Under the pieces are notes generated by a model. That model was not told where the DNA came from, did no database searches, and saw only the letters and a program-made list of their open reading frames with translations. This document shows, piece after piece, positions 11,941-23,586 of a DNA stretch of 64,000 nt. Positions within the stretch are counted from its first letter, which is position 1; each line of letters begins with the position of its first letter. The stretch is taken from NCBI GenBank assembly GCA_948146395.1, contig OX411544.1, positions 96,881,355-96,945,354 on the forward strand, in the 5' to 3' direction. Source of the stretch: Fragum whitleyi (lineage: Eukaryota; Mollusca; Bivalvia; Cardiida; Cardiidae). The position numbers and the translations under genes were made by a program.

Positions 11941-14407
11941 CAAGAGGGCCTAAACGGCCCTAAACGGCTCACCTGAAATTATTCCCCCAGTGGAACACAT
12001 TCCAAGTAACTTTCTGACAAAGTTTCATTCACATTTGCCTTATTGTTGAAGAGGAGATGTTATTCCATGAATTTAAAGTGAAAATGGACCCTGCCTATCC
12101 ATTCTTTACTGTAGCTACTCAAAATAAGCCCCCCTCCCCTGCCATCACCATATTTATGGGCCAATCAAAATTTTGTAAACTAATTTTTGAAAAGGGTCAT
12201 CAAAGAAACATTCTGGTAAAGTTTCATTGAAATCAGCCTGGTGGGAGATGTTGTTTAAAGATTTTGGGCTCAGAAAATAAGCCACACCCTGCCATGCCCA
12301 TATTGATGGGCCAATCAAAATTTTCGCAAAATTGTTTTGAAAAGAGTCACTCAAGGAACATTCTGGTAAAGTTTCATTGAAATCGGCCCAGTGGTTCAGG
12401 AGGAGGTGTCGTTTAAAGAATCTGAGCACTAAAAAAAAGCCTGACTCCGCCACACAAATTCCTATGGGCCAATCACAAATTCGTGAACATTTTTGAAAGG
12501 GGTTACCCAAGGAACATTCTGGTAAAGTTTCATTGAAATGGGCCTATTGGTTCAGGTGTTGTTCAAAGATTTCTGGCTCAAAATAAGCCCCTCCCAGCCA
12601 CACCCATATTTATGGGCCAATCAAAATAAAGCTACCAATTTTTAAAAAAGTGTCGCCCAAGGAATATTCTGGTAAATTTCATTGAAATCGACCCAATGTT
12701 TCAGGAGAAGATGTTCAAAAAATTCAGGTTCAAAACAAGCCCAACCCTGCCATGCCCATAATCATGGGCCAATCAGAATTAAGCGAACAATTTTTAAAGA
12801 GGGTCACCCAAGAACATTCTGTGAGAAGATCAGTAAAGAAAGTGAAAATAAACCCCGTCCTACCATGCCCATATTATGGGTCAATTAAAATTTCTTGAAC
12901 AATCTTGTTGAAGGGTCACACAAGTTACATCCATGCGAAGTTTTGATAAAATCAGTCCAAAAATTTGGGAGAAGACAATTTTTAAAGTGAAAAGCAACGC
13001 CCTTATTTGGGGGTCAATCAAAATATCTCATCCAAAGAATATTCAATCAATTTTTTTTTTTCAAAAACTTAAGTAAAGGGTCACCTAAGGAACATCCATA
13101 GCAATTTTCATTGAAAGCTGCCCGATAGTTTGACTGGAAATGATTTTCTAAGATCTTAAAGTGAAAAATAAGCCCAACCCTGCCAGGCCAATATTCAGGA
13201 ATCACTCAAAATTTTTGGAACAATTAAAGTAAAGGGTCACCAAATGAACATCCATGCCTAATTTCATTGAAATTGGCTCCTTGGTTTTGGAAGAGAAGAT
13301 ATTTAAAGATTTTATGATAATAATAAGCCCCGCACTACCCCCCACATTTTGGGGTCAATCAAACTTTCTTTAACAGTTAAAGTAAAGGGTCAACAAATGA
13401 ACATCCATGCAAAGAAACATTGAAATCAGCCCAACAGCTATAAAGGAGAAGATAAATAATGATTTTATAATGGAAAAATGCCCCTCTCAGCAAGACCATA
13501 TTTTGGGGTAACTCTTTTTTTTAAATTCAGATAAAGGGTCAACCAAAAAACATCCATGCCAAGTTTCATTGAAAGCAGCCCAATGATTATGGAGAAATAG
13601 ATTTTTTCAAGATTTCAAGATCAACCTTTTTTTTACGATTTATGTAAAGGGTCACCCAAGGAACATTAATGCCAATTTTCATTAAAATAGGCCCAGCAGC
13701 TTTAAGAGGAGATGATTTTTAAATAGTTAACGTCAAAAAATGCCCTCCCTGCCATGCTCATATTTTGGAGTCTATCAAGATTTTTTGAACAATTTAAATA
13801 AAGGGTCTTGCAAGGAGCATCCATGCTAATTTTCATTGAAATCAGCCCAATGGTTTGAGAGGAGAAGATTTTTAAAGATTTTAAAGTGAAAAAAGAGCCA
13901 TGTCAGACATGGCCATCCCCCACCAGCAAGGCTTGATAGTAATCCGAGGCCTGATCAAAGGGCAATAACTCCAAATTTATGAAAGCAAGAGCTATAGTTT
14001 TTGTGCTCTGCACTTCTCCTCCACAAGATCTATCCACCTATTTCAAGCTGATAGCTTTTATACTTTAGGAGATATGCTCATGGCATGTTTAGTGATGGAA
14101 TGACAGATTGACAGAAGGAAGGAATGACAGAAACACCGAGGGATACCATTACTATATCCCCTTACAGTGGGGAATAACACTGCCCTGCCCTGCCCTGTCC
14201 ATATTTGGGGGTCAATCAAAATCTCTTCAACAATTTAAGAAGAGGGTCACCCAAGGATCATTCCAACCAAGTTTCATTGAAATCTGCTCATTGGTTTGGA
14301 AGGAAAAGATGTTTAAAAGAAAAAGTTTACACACAGAGGCACACACGGATGAATGATGGACACTCGGCCATGACGATAGCTTGCTGCCCCTTCGCCAGTG
14401 GAGCTGA
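11941..14407 (-). mobile_element. Helentron-like H2 element with long internal array
   Basis: Left end CAAGA, hairpin GGGCCTAAACGGCCC (11946-11960), then GGCTCACCTGA. Right end TTCGCCAGTGGAGCTGA near 14407. The body is a diverged tandem array, unit about 130-160 bases, with core AGGGTCACCCAAGGAACATT, TTTCATTGAAAT and CCATATTTATGGGCCAATCA, about 14 units. The right half is more degenerate and carries a nested H6 unit. The two termini are not complementary here, unlike in H1, H3 and H7. Confidence 0.65.
13900..14172 (-). mobile_element. Nested Helentron-like H6 element
   Basis: Left end AGAGCCATGTCAGACATGGC contains a perfect hairpin (GCCATGTC/GACATGGC) followed by CATCCCC. Right end is near CCCCTTACAGTGGGGAA. 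The middle holds the GGGCAATAACTCCAAATTTA and AGATCTATCCACCTATTTC core shared with 9981-10285 and 44107-44405. A second H6 left end is at 17565. Confidence 0.5.
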
Positions 14408-14565
14408 AAATCTTAATAATGTCATGAGGAAATTGCTTTGTTATCACATTCAAAATGATGTGAAGTAATTTTGTTTAAAAATGTTCACATAATATTATCC
14501 TCCTATTTTGGCATTTAGAATGTAATTGTATGATTCTTTTTCTTGTAAGATCAATTAATATTTGT

Positions 14566-14820
14566 GACCCATCACGTAAAAAGGGACCATATGGGAACTC
14601 TGTAAAATGAATATTTGAAAAAGAGAACGGGTCCAGCATAGGTCAACTAGAGGTTGCATTGCATAACTTCTTTCATTGGAGGGTAGATTGATCATTCTAG
14701 ATTCAGGAAATAAGTACATAGCGAAAAGTTTCTACCCTAGTCAGTCTGTGCAATCCAAGTAGTTTGACTAGGGTTGACACCTTAGGCTCTTCCCCGATGG
14801 TCCCTTTTGTGTGATGGGTC
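14566..14820. mobile_element. MITE with GACCCATCAC inverted repeats
   Basis: Left end GACCCATCACGTAAAAAGGG and right end CCCTTTTGTGTGATGGGTC are inverted copies of about 24 bases. A second internal pair, CCCTAGTCA and TTGACTAGGG (about 14731-14770), gives a further stem. No coding frame. The 76-235 fragment belongs to the same family. Confidence 0.65.
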
Positions 14821-15107
14821 GCATTTCATCTATAAGAAGGACAAAAGTAATATTTCCACACTTGTGAAAATAAAACTTTAGTTGTGCACTCAGTGAAATA
14901 TCTATCTATTTTACACTGAAACTAACTTTTATCATATATATATAGTCAAATAATTCAATTCTAATTGTGTTCACCAAGAGTCATGCATTCTGATAGGCTG
15001 AAAAATTGAATTCATTTCTCAATTAAAACAATTTTAATTACGCAGTTTTTTTGTAAGCTTCCACGGAAAGTAGTCATATAATCAATCAATGTATATGAGG
15101 GTATATC
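14821..15107. other. AT-rich intronic or intergenic DNA
   Basis: Nothing recognised; a short TATATATA tract lies near 14935. Confidence 0.4.
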
Positions 15108-15354
15108 TTAACCCTTATCATGCTGAACCTGGAATATTCCTACTTTGACAGGAGGTATAGACAAAGATCAGTCTGCACAAATGTGCAGTCTGATCTTAGT
15201 TCATACCACCTAAATTTCATTTTTAAACCAGAAAGGTGTAAAACAACACATTTCCGAAATCAATACTTGATCACATTTGGTAACTTCCAGTGCTTTTAGA
15301 ACTTTGATTTTACATTCATTTGCAAAGATTTTTATTCAGCATGACAAGGGTTAA
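15108..15354. mobile_element. TTAA-flanked MITE (piggyBac-like)
   Basis: Begins TTAACCCTTATCATGCTGAA and ends TTCAGCATGACAAGGGTTAA. The inverted repeat is flanked by TTAA, as expected for piggyBac targets. The interior has GATCAGTCTGCACAAATGTG and its partner. It is the same family as 18453-18671, 23804-24050 and 52446-52905, and lies just downstream of the last exon of the minus-strand gene. Confidence 0.7.
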
Positions 15355-15504
15355 CATCTTTGCTTCAAGAAATTATATTATAAGATATGAAGAGAGTATT
15401 TGTTGATTTCATGTATTCATACAGTGTGATTAGCTTTTTAGATTCATACCTCAAAGAAATCAACAATTATTTTCTTCATCTCTTAATTTTATTGATAAAC
15501 TTAC

Positions 15505-15603
15505 AACATCAATTCCTTTGTCCAGCTTGAGGCATGAGCACTGCCTTATCATAGAAAGTATAGGATATATAGAGTTTTCCTGTTCCAGATAATTGGACCC
15601 CTC
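15505..15603 (-). CDS. PPR-like gene, exon H (residues 279-311)
   Basis: Acceptor TTTACAG at the high end and donor GTAAGTTT at the low end give 99 bases in phase 0. The peptide starts EGSNYLEQENSIYPILSMIR and continues with a Cys-containing helix ending in LDKGIDV. If the donor were not used, the frame would continue 15 residues (VSLSIKLRDEENNC) to a stop at 15460-15462, and an AATAAA lies nearby on this strand, so this could also be a terminal exon. Confidence 0.65.
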
Positions 15604-15625
15604 CTGTAAAGAAAATGTGTAAAAA

Positions 15626-16050
15626 CAAGATGTGTTTGTGAAACACGAATGCCCTCGTAACGGCATTTTTTTTTCAAAGGTTGACCTTGACAGATGACCT
15701 TGTCACATGACCTTGACTTTGGTACCAGCGGATGTGGATCATTGAGATCTATCATCATGCCAAATATTAGCTTTGTATCTTGAATAGGCTTGAAGATATT
15801 GGCAAGGTTAAGTTTTCAGGTTAAGTTTTCGGACAGACGGACAGACAGACGGACATGACAGATGACCTTGACCTTGTCACATGACCTTGACCTTGTCACA
15901 TAACCTTGACTTTGGTGTACAGCTTTGTATGTCAAATACTTTTGGATAAAAGGCAAAGGTTAAGTTTTCGGGTTAAGTTTTCGGACAGACGGACAGACAG
16001 ACGGACATGAGTAAAACAATATGCTCCCGATCTCATGATACGGGGGCATA
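15626..16050 (-). mobile_element. Helentron-like H5 element
   Basis: Left end CAAGAT, hairpin GTGTTTGTGAAACAC (15632-15646), inner repeat GAATGCCCTCG. Right end CGGGGGCATAA at about 16050 is complementary to the inner repeat. The interior has two copies of TTTTCGGACAGACGGACAGA and GACCTTGACCTTGTCACATG tandem repeats. No coding frame. Confidence 0.65.
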
Positions 16051-16340
16051 AAAACAAACAAAGGGACAATAAACTGCTGACCTGAATTCTATGAGTCTAG
16101 TCATACAAGTAACATTCTGGCCTAGTTTGGTTGAAATTAGCCCCATTGTTGAAGAGGGAGTGGTATTGAATGAATTTAAAGCGTAGAAAGATCTTGCCCT
16201 GCCACGCCCTTATTTCTGGCCAAAGGCCTTGCTTTGCCATCCTCTTTATTATGACCAATCAGAATCTGGAAAACTACTTTTGAAAAGGATGATTAGTGGA
16301 ACATTCTGGAAATAAAATCGGCCAACTAATTTAGGAGATG
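16051..16340 (-). repeat. Degenerate H2 array fragment
   Basis: Contains AACATTCTGGCCTAGTTTGG, TGCCACGCCCTTATTTCTGG and TTAGTGGAACATTCTGGAAA motifs of the H2 unit, without recognisable termini. Confidence 0.45.
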
Positions 16341-17564
16341 CAGTTCAGAGATTTCCTGTTGAAACAATGTGTTTTAATTTTCATCAGAAACGCCTACTGG
16401 ATGTCCAAGAAAGAAAAAATACCAAGAGAAATAACTCAAAAATTAAGCTATGGAGACAGCTTGGGTGATCACATTATGTATCATTCATTCTGTTTTAAAC
16501 AGGAAGCTATATATAAACCTACATTTCCCGCTTGGCAGCGTCAAACAAAGAAACTAAAAATGGCGCGAAACTGATGGTGACCACGTGGCTTCGCTTTCGT
16601 CTTGACTGTCTTTCCTGACGATCTACTATGTGATAATCAAAGCCGTGAATTAAAAACTTGTCAAACCAAGGTTTACGAACGCTATACTTACACAGTTTTC
16701 GAGAAGCTTTCAATATCCCTTGACTCGTGAAGATGATGTATTAAATGGATTAGCTTATCTCCGCAAACCGGCGATCCAAATGTCGTAGCTACAGATTCAT
16801 TTAATTGAATTTATGGCATTTGTTCTCGGTCATCGAAGAATGCGGTCCTGCACTCCCAGAGATTCGATTACTTTGGTATAGTTTCAAGTGGACATACAGT
16901 ATTGTTTATTTTGATTGCGTAGATAATTATGAAATTCGTTGATCTTATGAAACTTTATGGATTTTTCTATCTTTACCCTTTTGAGATCGTCGTTACCGGT
17001 GTTTCTCAGCTGCCGGGCGGATAGGCTCGAGAAATCGGGATTCAGAGAACTAAGAGGAGTCTGCGATCATTTAACCCTACAAACTAGATTACTTTATCAA
17101 AGATAGTTTTGTTTAGCTTAGGGACACCAAAACGATCTTAAAATAAAAAATACCAAAGTAATAAACCGTGTTTGTTCTTCAATTCATTGCCGAGTTTTAA
17201 AAATATAAAATACGATGGCCTAAACATGTACATGTATATTTAGATATCTGATATCGATATCAATATTGACCCTGTGTCTGTTACGTTTCCGCGGTACGTT
17301 ATTGTTCGCCGCGGGAGGGGGGGGAATAGGCGGCGGCTGGGGGGGACAGTGTTATAGCAGATACATCCACTTCTTCCGCTGTTTCATTTCTTGGACCCCG
17401 ACCACAGCATTTTAATGGAGTTGCAGTGTAGTTGTGTTAATAAAGAATATACATATAGGCCCCTTTTATCAAGATGCAGCATGTAACTAAACATCCACAA
17501 ATTCAAATAATCACTGGAGAAGGGAATATTCTGTGATAGTTTTAAATGAATGTATCCATCGATA
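16341..17564. other. Unassigned DNA with a G-rich tract
   Basis: No supported gene. 17310-17350 reads CGCGGGAGGGGGGGGAATAG then GGCGGCGGCTGGGGGGG: four or more G runs that could form a quadruplex. 16560-16740 is more CpG-rich than its surroundings but shows no convincing exon. Confidence 0.35.
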
Positions 17565-18133
17565 CAAGAACCATGTCAAACATGGCCGTCCCCTGTCGTG
17601 ATAGCTTGATAGTAAACTGAAGCCTTATAGATTAAAGGATTCTTTTGTTCTTTAAAAGATTTACCGCTTACAAAATCTAAGTCTTTAAAGTAACAAGAGC
17701 TTAAGAGCATTAAAGATGATTTTCTGATTAAACTTTAATTAGGCTCCTATTCCCATGACGCTTGAAACTAACCCATTTTTGAGAGGAGACATCCTTGTGA
17801 TGGTCCAATCATTCAGAGCAAGATTAAAACAATCCGAGAAAAACTGTGGACTTTAGAAAAAAAAGGATTTTGTAATAAAATTCTTATAAGGCTCCCTTTC
17901 CCATGATTCTCAAACCAATCTGACCCATTTTTAAGAGAAATGCTCCTTGTGATTGTCCAATCATTCTGACCAAGTTTGAAGACAATCAGATAATAAAAAC
18001 TGTAGACTCTAGATAGTGCTAGAGTTAACAAGCAAAGATTAACAGATGGACAGACAGACAGCCAGCCAGATGGCCAGACAACGAATGGGAAAACCGGTAA
18101 AGCAATAGCTCTTCTGACTTTGGTCAGTAGAGC
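17565..18133 (-). mobile_element. Helentron-like H6-type element (composite)
   Basis: Left end CAAGAACCATGTCAAACATG forms a hairpin (CCATGT/ACATGG at 17571-17585) followed by GCCGTCCCCTG. A second start-like CAAGAGCTTAAGAGC lies at 17694. Body units repeat CCCATTTTTGAGAGGAGACA/CATCCTTGTGATGGTCCAATC near 17770 and 17930. The right end is AGCAATAGCTCTTCTGAC then TCAGTAGAGCTCAAA. Confidence 0.5.
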
Positions 18134-18284
18134 TCAAAAGAGTTTTGATAGAGAATGGTCCCTTAGCACAAATTTATTTACGATAATAAAACATGAATTT
18201 GATTATTTCTCAATAATCCGATATTTTTCAAACTACTTAGAACAATCTAAATGAGATGACTCCATTTGAGCATGTGCATGACTT

Positions 18285-18452
18285 TCCAACAATTTGAAAT
18301 GTGCGTGAGGTGTAAACATTTAGCAGCGTAGACAGCCACCTACTGTAAATGTAATGTTTACTGACAGTGAAGAAGTACTTTTAGACCATCACTATCTACT
18401 AACACATAGTGAAGACAGAGGTCAGACTGTGCGGATGCAATAGAATTGGCAC
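18285..18452. repeat. Dispersed repeat (CCAACAATTTGAAATG family)
   Basis: Shares TTTCCAACAATTTGAAATGTG, GTGAGGTG, TAGCAGCGTAGAC and GTCAGACTGTGCGGATGCA with 30111-30305 and partly with 22600-22700 and 23014-23218. Non-coding. Confidence 0.55.
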
Positions 18453-18671
18453 TTAACCCTTGTCATGCTGATCCCAGAATATTCCTGCTTAGACAGGGGG
18501 TTTAGACAATGATCAGCCTGCACACATGTGCAGTCTGATCATAGTCTATACCACCTGATTTTTCTTTTAAACCAGAAAATATTAAACAGTTACTGAAACA
18601 CAACTGGTTTAACTAATTCAATCAGAACTTTGATTCTAATGCATGCTTTTATTCAGCATGACAAGGGTTAA
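18453..18671. mobile_element. TTAA-flanked MITE (piggyBac-like)
   Basis: Perfect 19-base inverted ends TTAACCCTTGTCATGCTGA and TCAGCATGACAAGGGTTAA, with TTAA at both edges. The interior stem GATCAGCCTGCACA/TGTGCAGTCTGATC is shared with 15108-15354. The CCC start next to TTAA fits piggyBac-type ends. It sits in the last intron of the PPR-like gene. Confidence 0.8.
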
Positions 18672-18728
18672 TAGAAGTGGTGACTGGAGCCATATTGACA
18701 GTTTTGTTTTTCAAGTGATGTTGATTAC

Positions 18729-18819
18729 CTTGATAGCATTTTTATAGTCTTCTCCAAGGATATAACCCATGATGAGAGCACACTGTAATTCAGCTCGTTT
18801 ACTACCCTCTGTCTGTAAT
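18729..18819 (-). CDS. PPR-like gene, exon G (residues 249-278)
   Basis: Acceptor GTTTCAG and donor GTAATC bound 91 bases: one base completing a Lys codon, then 30 codons. The peptide includes TEGSKRAELQCALIMGYIL then GEDYKNAIK, a helix-turn-helix of PPR/TPR character with the small-residue pattern ALIMGYILGEDYKNAI. It is in frame with exons F and H. Confidence 0.75.
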
Positions 18820-18904
18820 CTGAAACAACAAGATGACATCAACAATCATGCCCCCACCACCACCAATGAAAAAACAAACTCATAAACAAGGGAAAAAACT
18901 AGAA

Positions 18905-19100
18905 CAAGAGCACCTCCTACGGGTGCCTATGCTCAGCTGTTGAGTGCTGGATGGTGGAAAAAAATCTAAGTCGAAAAAGGGGAATTTTTTGCACAAAATG
19001 CATCTAACGTTTCTCCCCTTGATAGTATAGGTTGCTCTTTTGATGGTGACTTTGGGCACATCCAGATAAGCTCTTGGCAAGACACTAGTGCTCAACCAGG
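18905..19100 (-). mobile_element. Helentron-like H4 element (left part)
   Basis: Left end CAAGA, hairpin GCACCTCCTACGGGTGC (18910-18926), then TATGCTCAGCTGTTGAGTGC. A related copy with hairpin GCACCACCTACAGGTGC is at 33530. The body TCCAGATAAGCTCTTGGCAA follows. A clear right end is not seen. Confidence 0.5.
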
Positions 19101-19139
19101 GACATTACTGTGTCAAATAATTTTGAAATTAATCCATAA

Positions 19140-19300
19140 ATGAAGCAGTTATGCTAAAGACAACAATGGGACACACACCCATACACACACTCTCACCAAC
19201 AGTCTCACCCCCACCCATAAACACAGTCACACACACACATACACACAGTCTCACACACACAATCTCACACACACCCATACAGACATTCTTACACACAGAC
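19140..19300. repeat. CA-rich minisatellite
   Basis: Interspersed ACACACAC tracts and CTCACACACACCCATACA-like units. Simple sequence, non-coding. Confidence 0.8.
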
Positions 19301-20470
19301 TGACAGAGGTCACTATATATGCCCTAGCCATTTCAGGACAGGGACTTAAACAATCTATTCGGAAGAGGGACCTTGATGGTCATAACTTTGTGAGGTGACC
19401 TTGACTTTTATGTCAGTTCTTGTCTATCTGTGATACCATATCATCATGCTAAATAGGAATGAACAGGCAAACTTGCATAAAGCAAGCATCTAAGGGTAAT
19501 CAGGATTTTAGTCAACAAAATAGGGTCTTGTGGAATGACTCAATAATTGGGATATGTGGTGTCCTTTCTAATAGTTTGGGGGTCCCTGCTTCAGATGTAG
19601 ACTTTTCTTAAGGCAATCATGTTGTTCTTTATGTGAATTCGGAGCAATTCTCTGGCAAAAAGTGAAAAAAGTGTTATATTTATATGAAACTTTTAGAATC
19701 AAATTCAGGAAAAAATTGAAGACTGCTTTAAACAGTCTTCATCTCTTTTATGAAGATAATTTAAGGAAGTTTGTTCTTGAGAATTTTGGTTCATTGCGCA
19801 ACAGGAACCTCCGGCCACTCTGGAACCACGCACTCATCCAAGCCAAATAGTTTCAATAAATGATTCATAGAAAAAAGGGAACAATGTCACAAAAATCACC
19901 CTTTAGGATTTTTTGAAACACAATATGAAACATTTGATTTCAATATTTCGGTAAAAATTATTGCTAGATATTGTATAAATCATCACAGCTATTTTGTTTG
20001 TTTAATACAGGATGTGACGTCAACACTGTTTTTTGTATGTTTAAGCGACGTCAACGTTCCCGCGCTTTATAGGTCGTAAATTACGTTATGTTAAAATGCT
20101 TATGTTTTAAAGTGTAGCCCGTGTAATGTTCCATCTGTAGTTGGTTTATCCATAATAATTTTTTAATCTAATTCAGCCTGGTTATTCACTAGGGTTTTTG
20201 CATTCTTTACTTAAGCTCTTTTGGACTATTCAATAATTAACCCGGATTTTGACCTTTGACCTTAGCACTTGACATTGTTAAGTATTGAGTCTGTTACTCC
20301 ACTATTATTATCCCTTTAATCCAAGAAAAAGTCATAATATCGCAAAACCCAACACAATGACCCCATATTCTACTTATTTTTCCAGAATTATCATCATGTC
20401 TTAAATTTAGTGTGAAAATTAAAAAGGACTGTATTACTATTTCTTTATCATTTTCATTTGTATCGAATGA
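19301..20470. other. Intronic AT-rich DNA
   Basis: No exon or RNA is supported. 19360-19445 carries the GGGACCTTGATGGTCATAAC motif, perhaps a decayed Helentron-like hairpin. Confidence 0.35.
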
Positions 20471-21345
20471 CTAGAAAGCCATGAATGGCTTGAGTCGCTC
20501 CACAGGCTTGAAATTCTTGTAAAGCATAAAGGTTTTGACGAGACTCTTAGATATTTTGGATTCTACTGATGTTGAAAATGATTTGCAAAGTTTCAACTAT
20601 ATAACATATAGAGAAATGACCTCTGCCCATAAAATGCATATTTTCATCTGATCACAATAATTTTTTGTAGACTGATTAAGGGTCACTCAAGGATCATTGC
20701 AGTAAAATTTGGTTGATATCCATTGGTTAGATTCTGAGAAAATGATTTCCAAAGTTTCCACTATATAACATATATAGAGAAATGACCTCCGCCCATAAAA
20801 TACATAATTATCATCCGATCACTATAATTTTTGGTAGGCTGATAAAAGGTCACTCAAGGATCATTCCAGTGAAATTTGGTTGATATCCATCGGTTAGATG
20901 TTGAGAAAATGATTTTCAAAGTTTCCACTATATAAAATATAGAGAAATGACCTTCGCCCATAAAATGCATATTTTTTATCCGATCTCAATAATCTTTTGT
21001 AGACTGATAAAGGGTCACACAAGGATCATTCATGTGAAATTTCATTGGTATCCATCAATTAGAATCTGAGAAAACTCACTTTTTACCTTATTTGGAAATG
21101 AGCCACGCCCATTAAATCCATGTTTTTCATTGGATCAAAATTTCTTGAACAACTTTGAAAGAGGGTCACTCAAGGATCATTCCTGTGAAGTTTGGTTGTA
21201 ATTCATCCAGTAGTTTCTGAGGAGAAGATTTTTAAAGAAAAAGTTTACGACTGCACGCATGGACGCACAGACACACAGACAGACGGACGCACGAGGGACA
21301 CAACGCCATGACAATAGCCCCAGTGGCTTTCAGCCAGTGGAGCTA
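20471..21345 (-). mobile_element. Helentron-like H7 element with about 163-bp array
   Basis: Left hairpin AAGCCATGAATGGCTT (20476-20491), then inner repeat CGCTCCACAGGC. The right end AGCCAGTGGAGCTAA (to 21345) is complementary with one mismatch. Four tandem units (about 20650, 20816, 20980, 21140) share AGGGTCACTCAAGGATCATT and TTTGGTTGATATCCAT. Complete and apparently not interrupted. Confidence 0.7.
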
Positions 21346-21597
21346 ATAATACAAAAAAAATTTGAGAGAAGCAATTTTCACTATTATTGGTTTTGAAATG
21401 GTCTTTTTTCCACATACATTAAATATAAACATTTAATCTATCTATCATTTAACTAATATGATTCCTAATTGTCAAGTTATAAGGGTTTAATTTCTTTTAA
21501 TTCATAGACACGCTCTTTTTTCAAAAACATTTTTAGGAGGTCTTTTTTTATATACATTTGTGCCCACATATTGGTATATTCCTTGTCAATTAGAAAC

Positions 21598-22345
21598 AAG
21601 AGGACCCTGATGGTCCTATATCTCATACCTTCAAATCTTTTTCTAAATTAAGAACTATCAAATTTTCCAGTCATAATTGTACTTTGAGGCCCTTAGAGAG
21701 TAAACAAGAAAATTCTCATTAAGGCCCCTTTTCCTGTGATATCAGATCCTTCCCATTTTCAATGGGGTATATCCGTGTGACCTTACAAACATTCTGACCA
21801 AGTATCATGAAGATTGGACCATATTTGTGGCCTTTAGAGTGTTAACAAAAAAAATGTCATTAAGGCCCCTATTCCCATGGCATGGCACAGATCCTTCTCA
21901 TTTTCAATAGGATTCATCTTTGTGCCCTGACAAACATTCTGGCAAAGTATCATGAAGATTGGAACATATTTGTGGCCTCTACAGTGTCCATAAGAAAATT
22001 GTCATTAAAGCCCTTTTTCCCTTGATATGACACAGATCCTTCCCATTATCAAAATGGTATATCCTTGAGACCCGACAAACATTCTGATACAGTTTAATAA
22101 AGATTAAGCCATATTCGTGGCCTCTAGAATGTAAACAAGAAATTTTGTCATTTAGGCCCCTTTTCCTGTGATATGGCACTGATAATTCTCCATTTCAATA
22201 GGGTTCATCGTGGTGACCTGACAAACATTCTGACTTAGTTTCATGAAGGTTGAACCATATTTGTGGCCTTTAGAATGAAAACAAAATATTTGTCATTAAG
22301 GCCCCTTTTCCCTTGATAAAGCATGGATTTTGGATTGACAACAGG
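21598..22345 (-). mobile_element. Helentron-like H1-variant element, right end missing
   Basis: Left end CAAGAGGACCCTGATGGTCC with an imperfect hairpin, then TATATCTCATACC. The body has four tandem units of about 141-149 bases (near 21778, 21919, 22068, 22215) sharing TGACAAACATTCTGACCAAG, TTCATGAAGATTGGACCATA and AAGGCCCCTTTTCCC. The same unit fills the complete element at 54453-55831. It fades out near 22345. Confidence 0.65.
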
Positions 22346-22422
22346 GTTCTGCATCACTAATTTAGTGACCAAGTCATACATTTTGAAAAGGTTTTTTACT
22401 TTTCAAAGTATTTTATACCTAC

Positions 22423-22461
22423 TTCAAAGCATCTTCAAGTGGTCTAGCTTGGTCTCTTTTT
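22423..22461 (-). CDS. PPR-like gene, exon F (micro-exon, residues 236-247)
   Basis: A 39-base exon between acceptor TTTTTCAG and donor GTAGGT. One base completes Gly235, then codons read KRDQARPLEDAL and two bases start Lys248. The acceptor has a good T-tract. This linker joins exons E and G in frame without a stop, which is strong support despite the short length. Confidence 0.6.
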
Positions 22462-22524
22462 CTGAAAAACAGATATTAATAAAAAAGTGATTACAAAATC
22501 TTCATTTATGTAACATGTCATCTT

Positions 22525-22720
22525 TAAGTCTTTTCATGCTGAACCTAAAAACAAATATATTCATATTTATACCAAGTCTATAGCTAATTTCAAGAAATAT
22601 CATTTCCAACAATTTCCAAAGTTCGCAAGGCAAAGACTGTGGCCAGCCTGTGCATCCGCACAGTCTGACCACAGTCTTCACTTTGCGATTTGTAGATAGA
22701 TAAGGTCCTAAATTATCTGT
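22525..22720. repeat. Mixed MITE fragments
   Basis: TCTTTTCATGCTGAACCT resembles the TTAA-MITE end. GCCAGCCTGTGCATCCGCAC and ATTTCCAACAATTTCCAAAG belong to the CCAACAATTT repeat. Non-coding. Confidence 0.45.
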
Positions 22721-23013
22721 AGACAGTTGGGTAATCTTTTTATTACACTACGTAACTGTCCGGGCTGCTTAATATTTGCGACTCACGCATACATGCCATT
22801 GTTGGAAACATCACGCACCGGCTCATTTGTCTTTATTTCAATATCAATGTCTTAAAGTTCTATTTTGGCTCTTTTAATATCAAAGCACTGGAATTACTGA
22901 TGGAAGAGGACTAACATGCTTGTTTGTTTTACTTAGCTATAATATTCAAAAAACAGTTTAAATTCTATTTTGGTATAAAATCTATGAAATTTTTCTTAAA
23001 TGAGCCTGGGTGG

Positions 23014-23220
23014 GACATTTCCAACAATTTCAAATGTGCGCCAAGAAAAGACTCTGGCATGTCTGAACATCTGCACATCCTGTCCAGAATCTTAGCTTTG
23101 CACTTTGTAGGTATATTAGGTCTAGATGTGACTGCTGAGAATTGGTTTACCTTTCTATTGCACTGTTACTGTCTAAATAACTGATGCCTCATGTATGTTT
23201 CAAATTGTTGGAAATGTCTT
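23014..23220. mobile_element. Palindromic MITE (ATTTCCAACAATTT ends)
   Basis: Left end GACATTTCCAACAATTTCAA and right end TTCAAATTGTTGGAAATGTC are inverted repeats. The interior resembles the 18285 and 30111 repeats (CTGCACATCCTGTCCAGAAT). Confidence 0.6.
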
Positions 23221-23344
23221 GCACTGGCCACAATTATTTAAAACAAAAGAGAAATGTGCTTGAAAACAACTATCAAAAATAATTTAGTTCTACACCAATT
23301 CAAACAAACATTGTACATATCGAAATTGGCACCCAGTCTCATTA

Positions 23345-23455
23345 CTTTGGCCTCAACTCTGCTCCAATAGACCCCAACTTTGCTCCATTTGACCACAACT
23401 CTGCTCAATCTGGCCACAACTCTGCTCCATTTTGGCCAAACTTTTTTTCATTTGG
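23345..23455. repeat. Short tandem repeat, unit about 23 bases
   Basis: The core CAACTCTGCTCCATTTGACC is repeated about five times with substitutions (CAACTTTGCTCC, CAACTCTGCTCAATCTGGCC). Non-coding. Confidence 0.7.
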
Positions 23456-23586
23456 CAAAAAAGATGACGACAACTATTTTCAAGCCAGGATGATTCCTAG
23501 GTCATAATATGAACAAATTTTTATAGAGATTCACTTGTTAAAATAGGGTTTTATTTTGCTTTTACCAATCTTTTTGTTATATTGAA

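Noticed and set aside
12154..12510. 118-codon minus-strand frame
   Set aside because: Spans more than two H2 tandem units; the frame repeats with the unit.
16338..16713. Open frames of 64-78 codons around a CpG-richer patch
   Set aside because: Neither frame has convincing splice sites or a recognisable protein; it may be regulatory but cannot be supported.
19140..19300. CRISPR-like array
   Set aside because: Irregular CA-rich simple sequence without regular repeats or spacers, in an animal genome.
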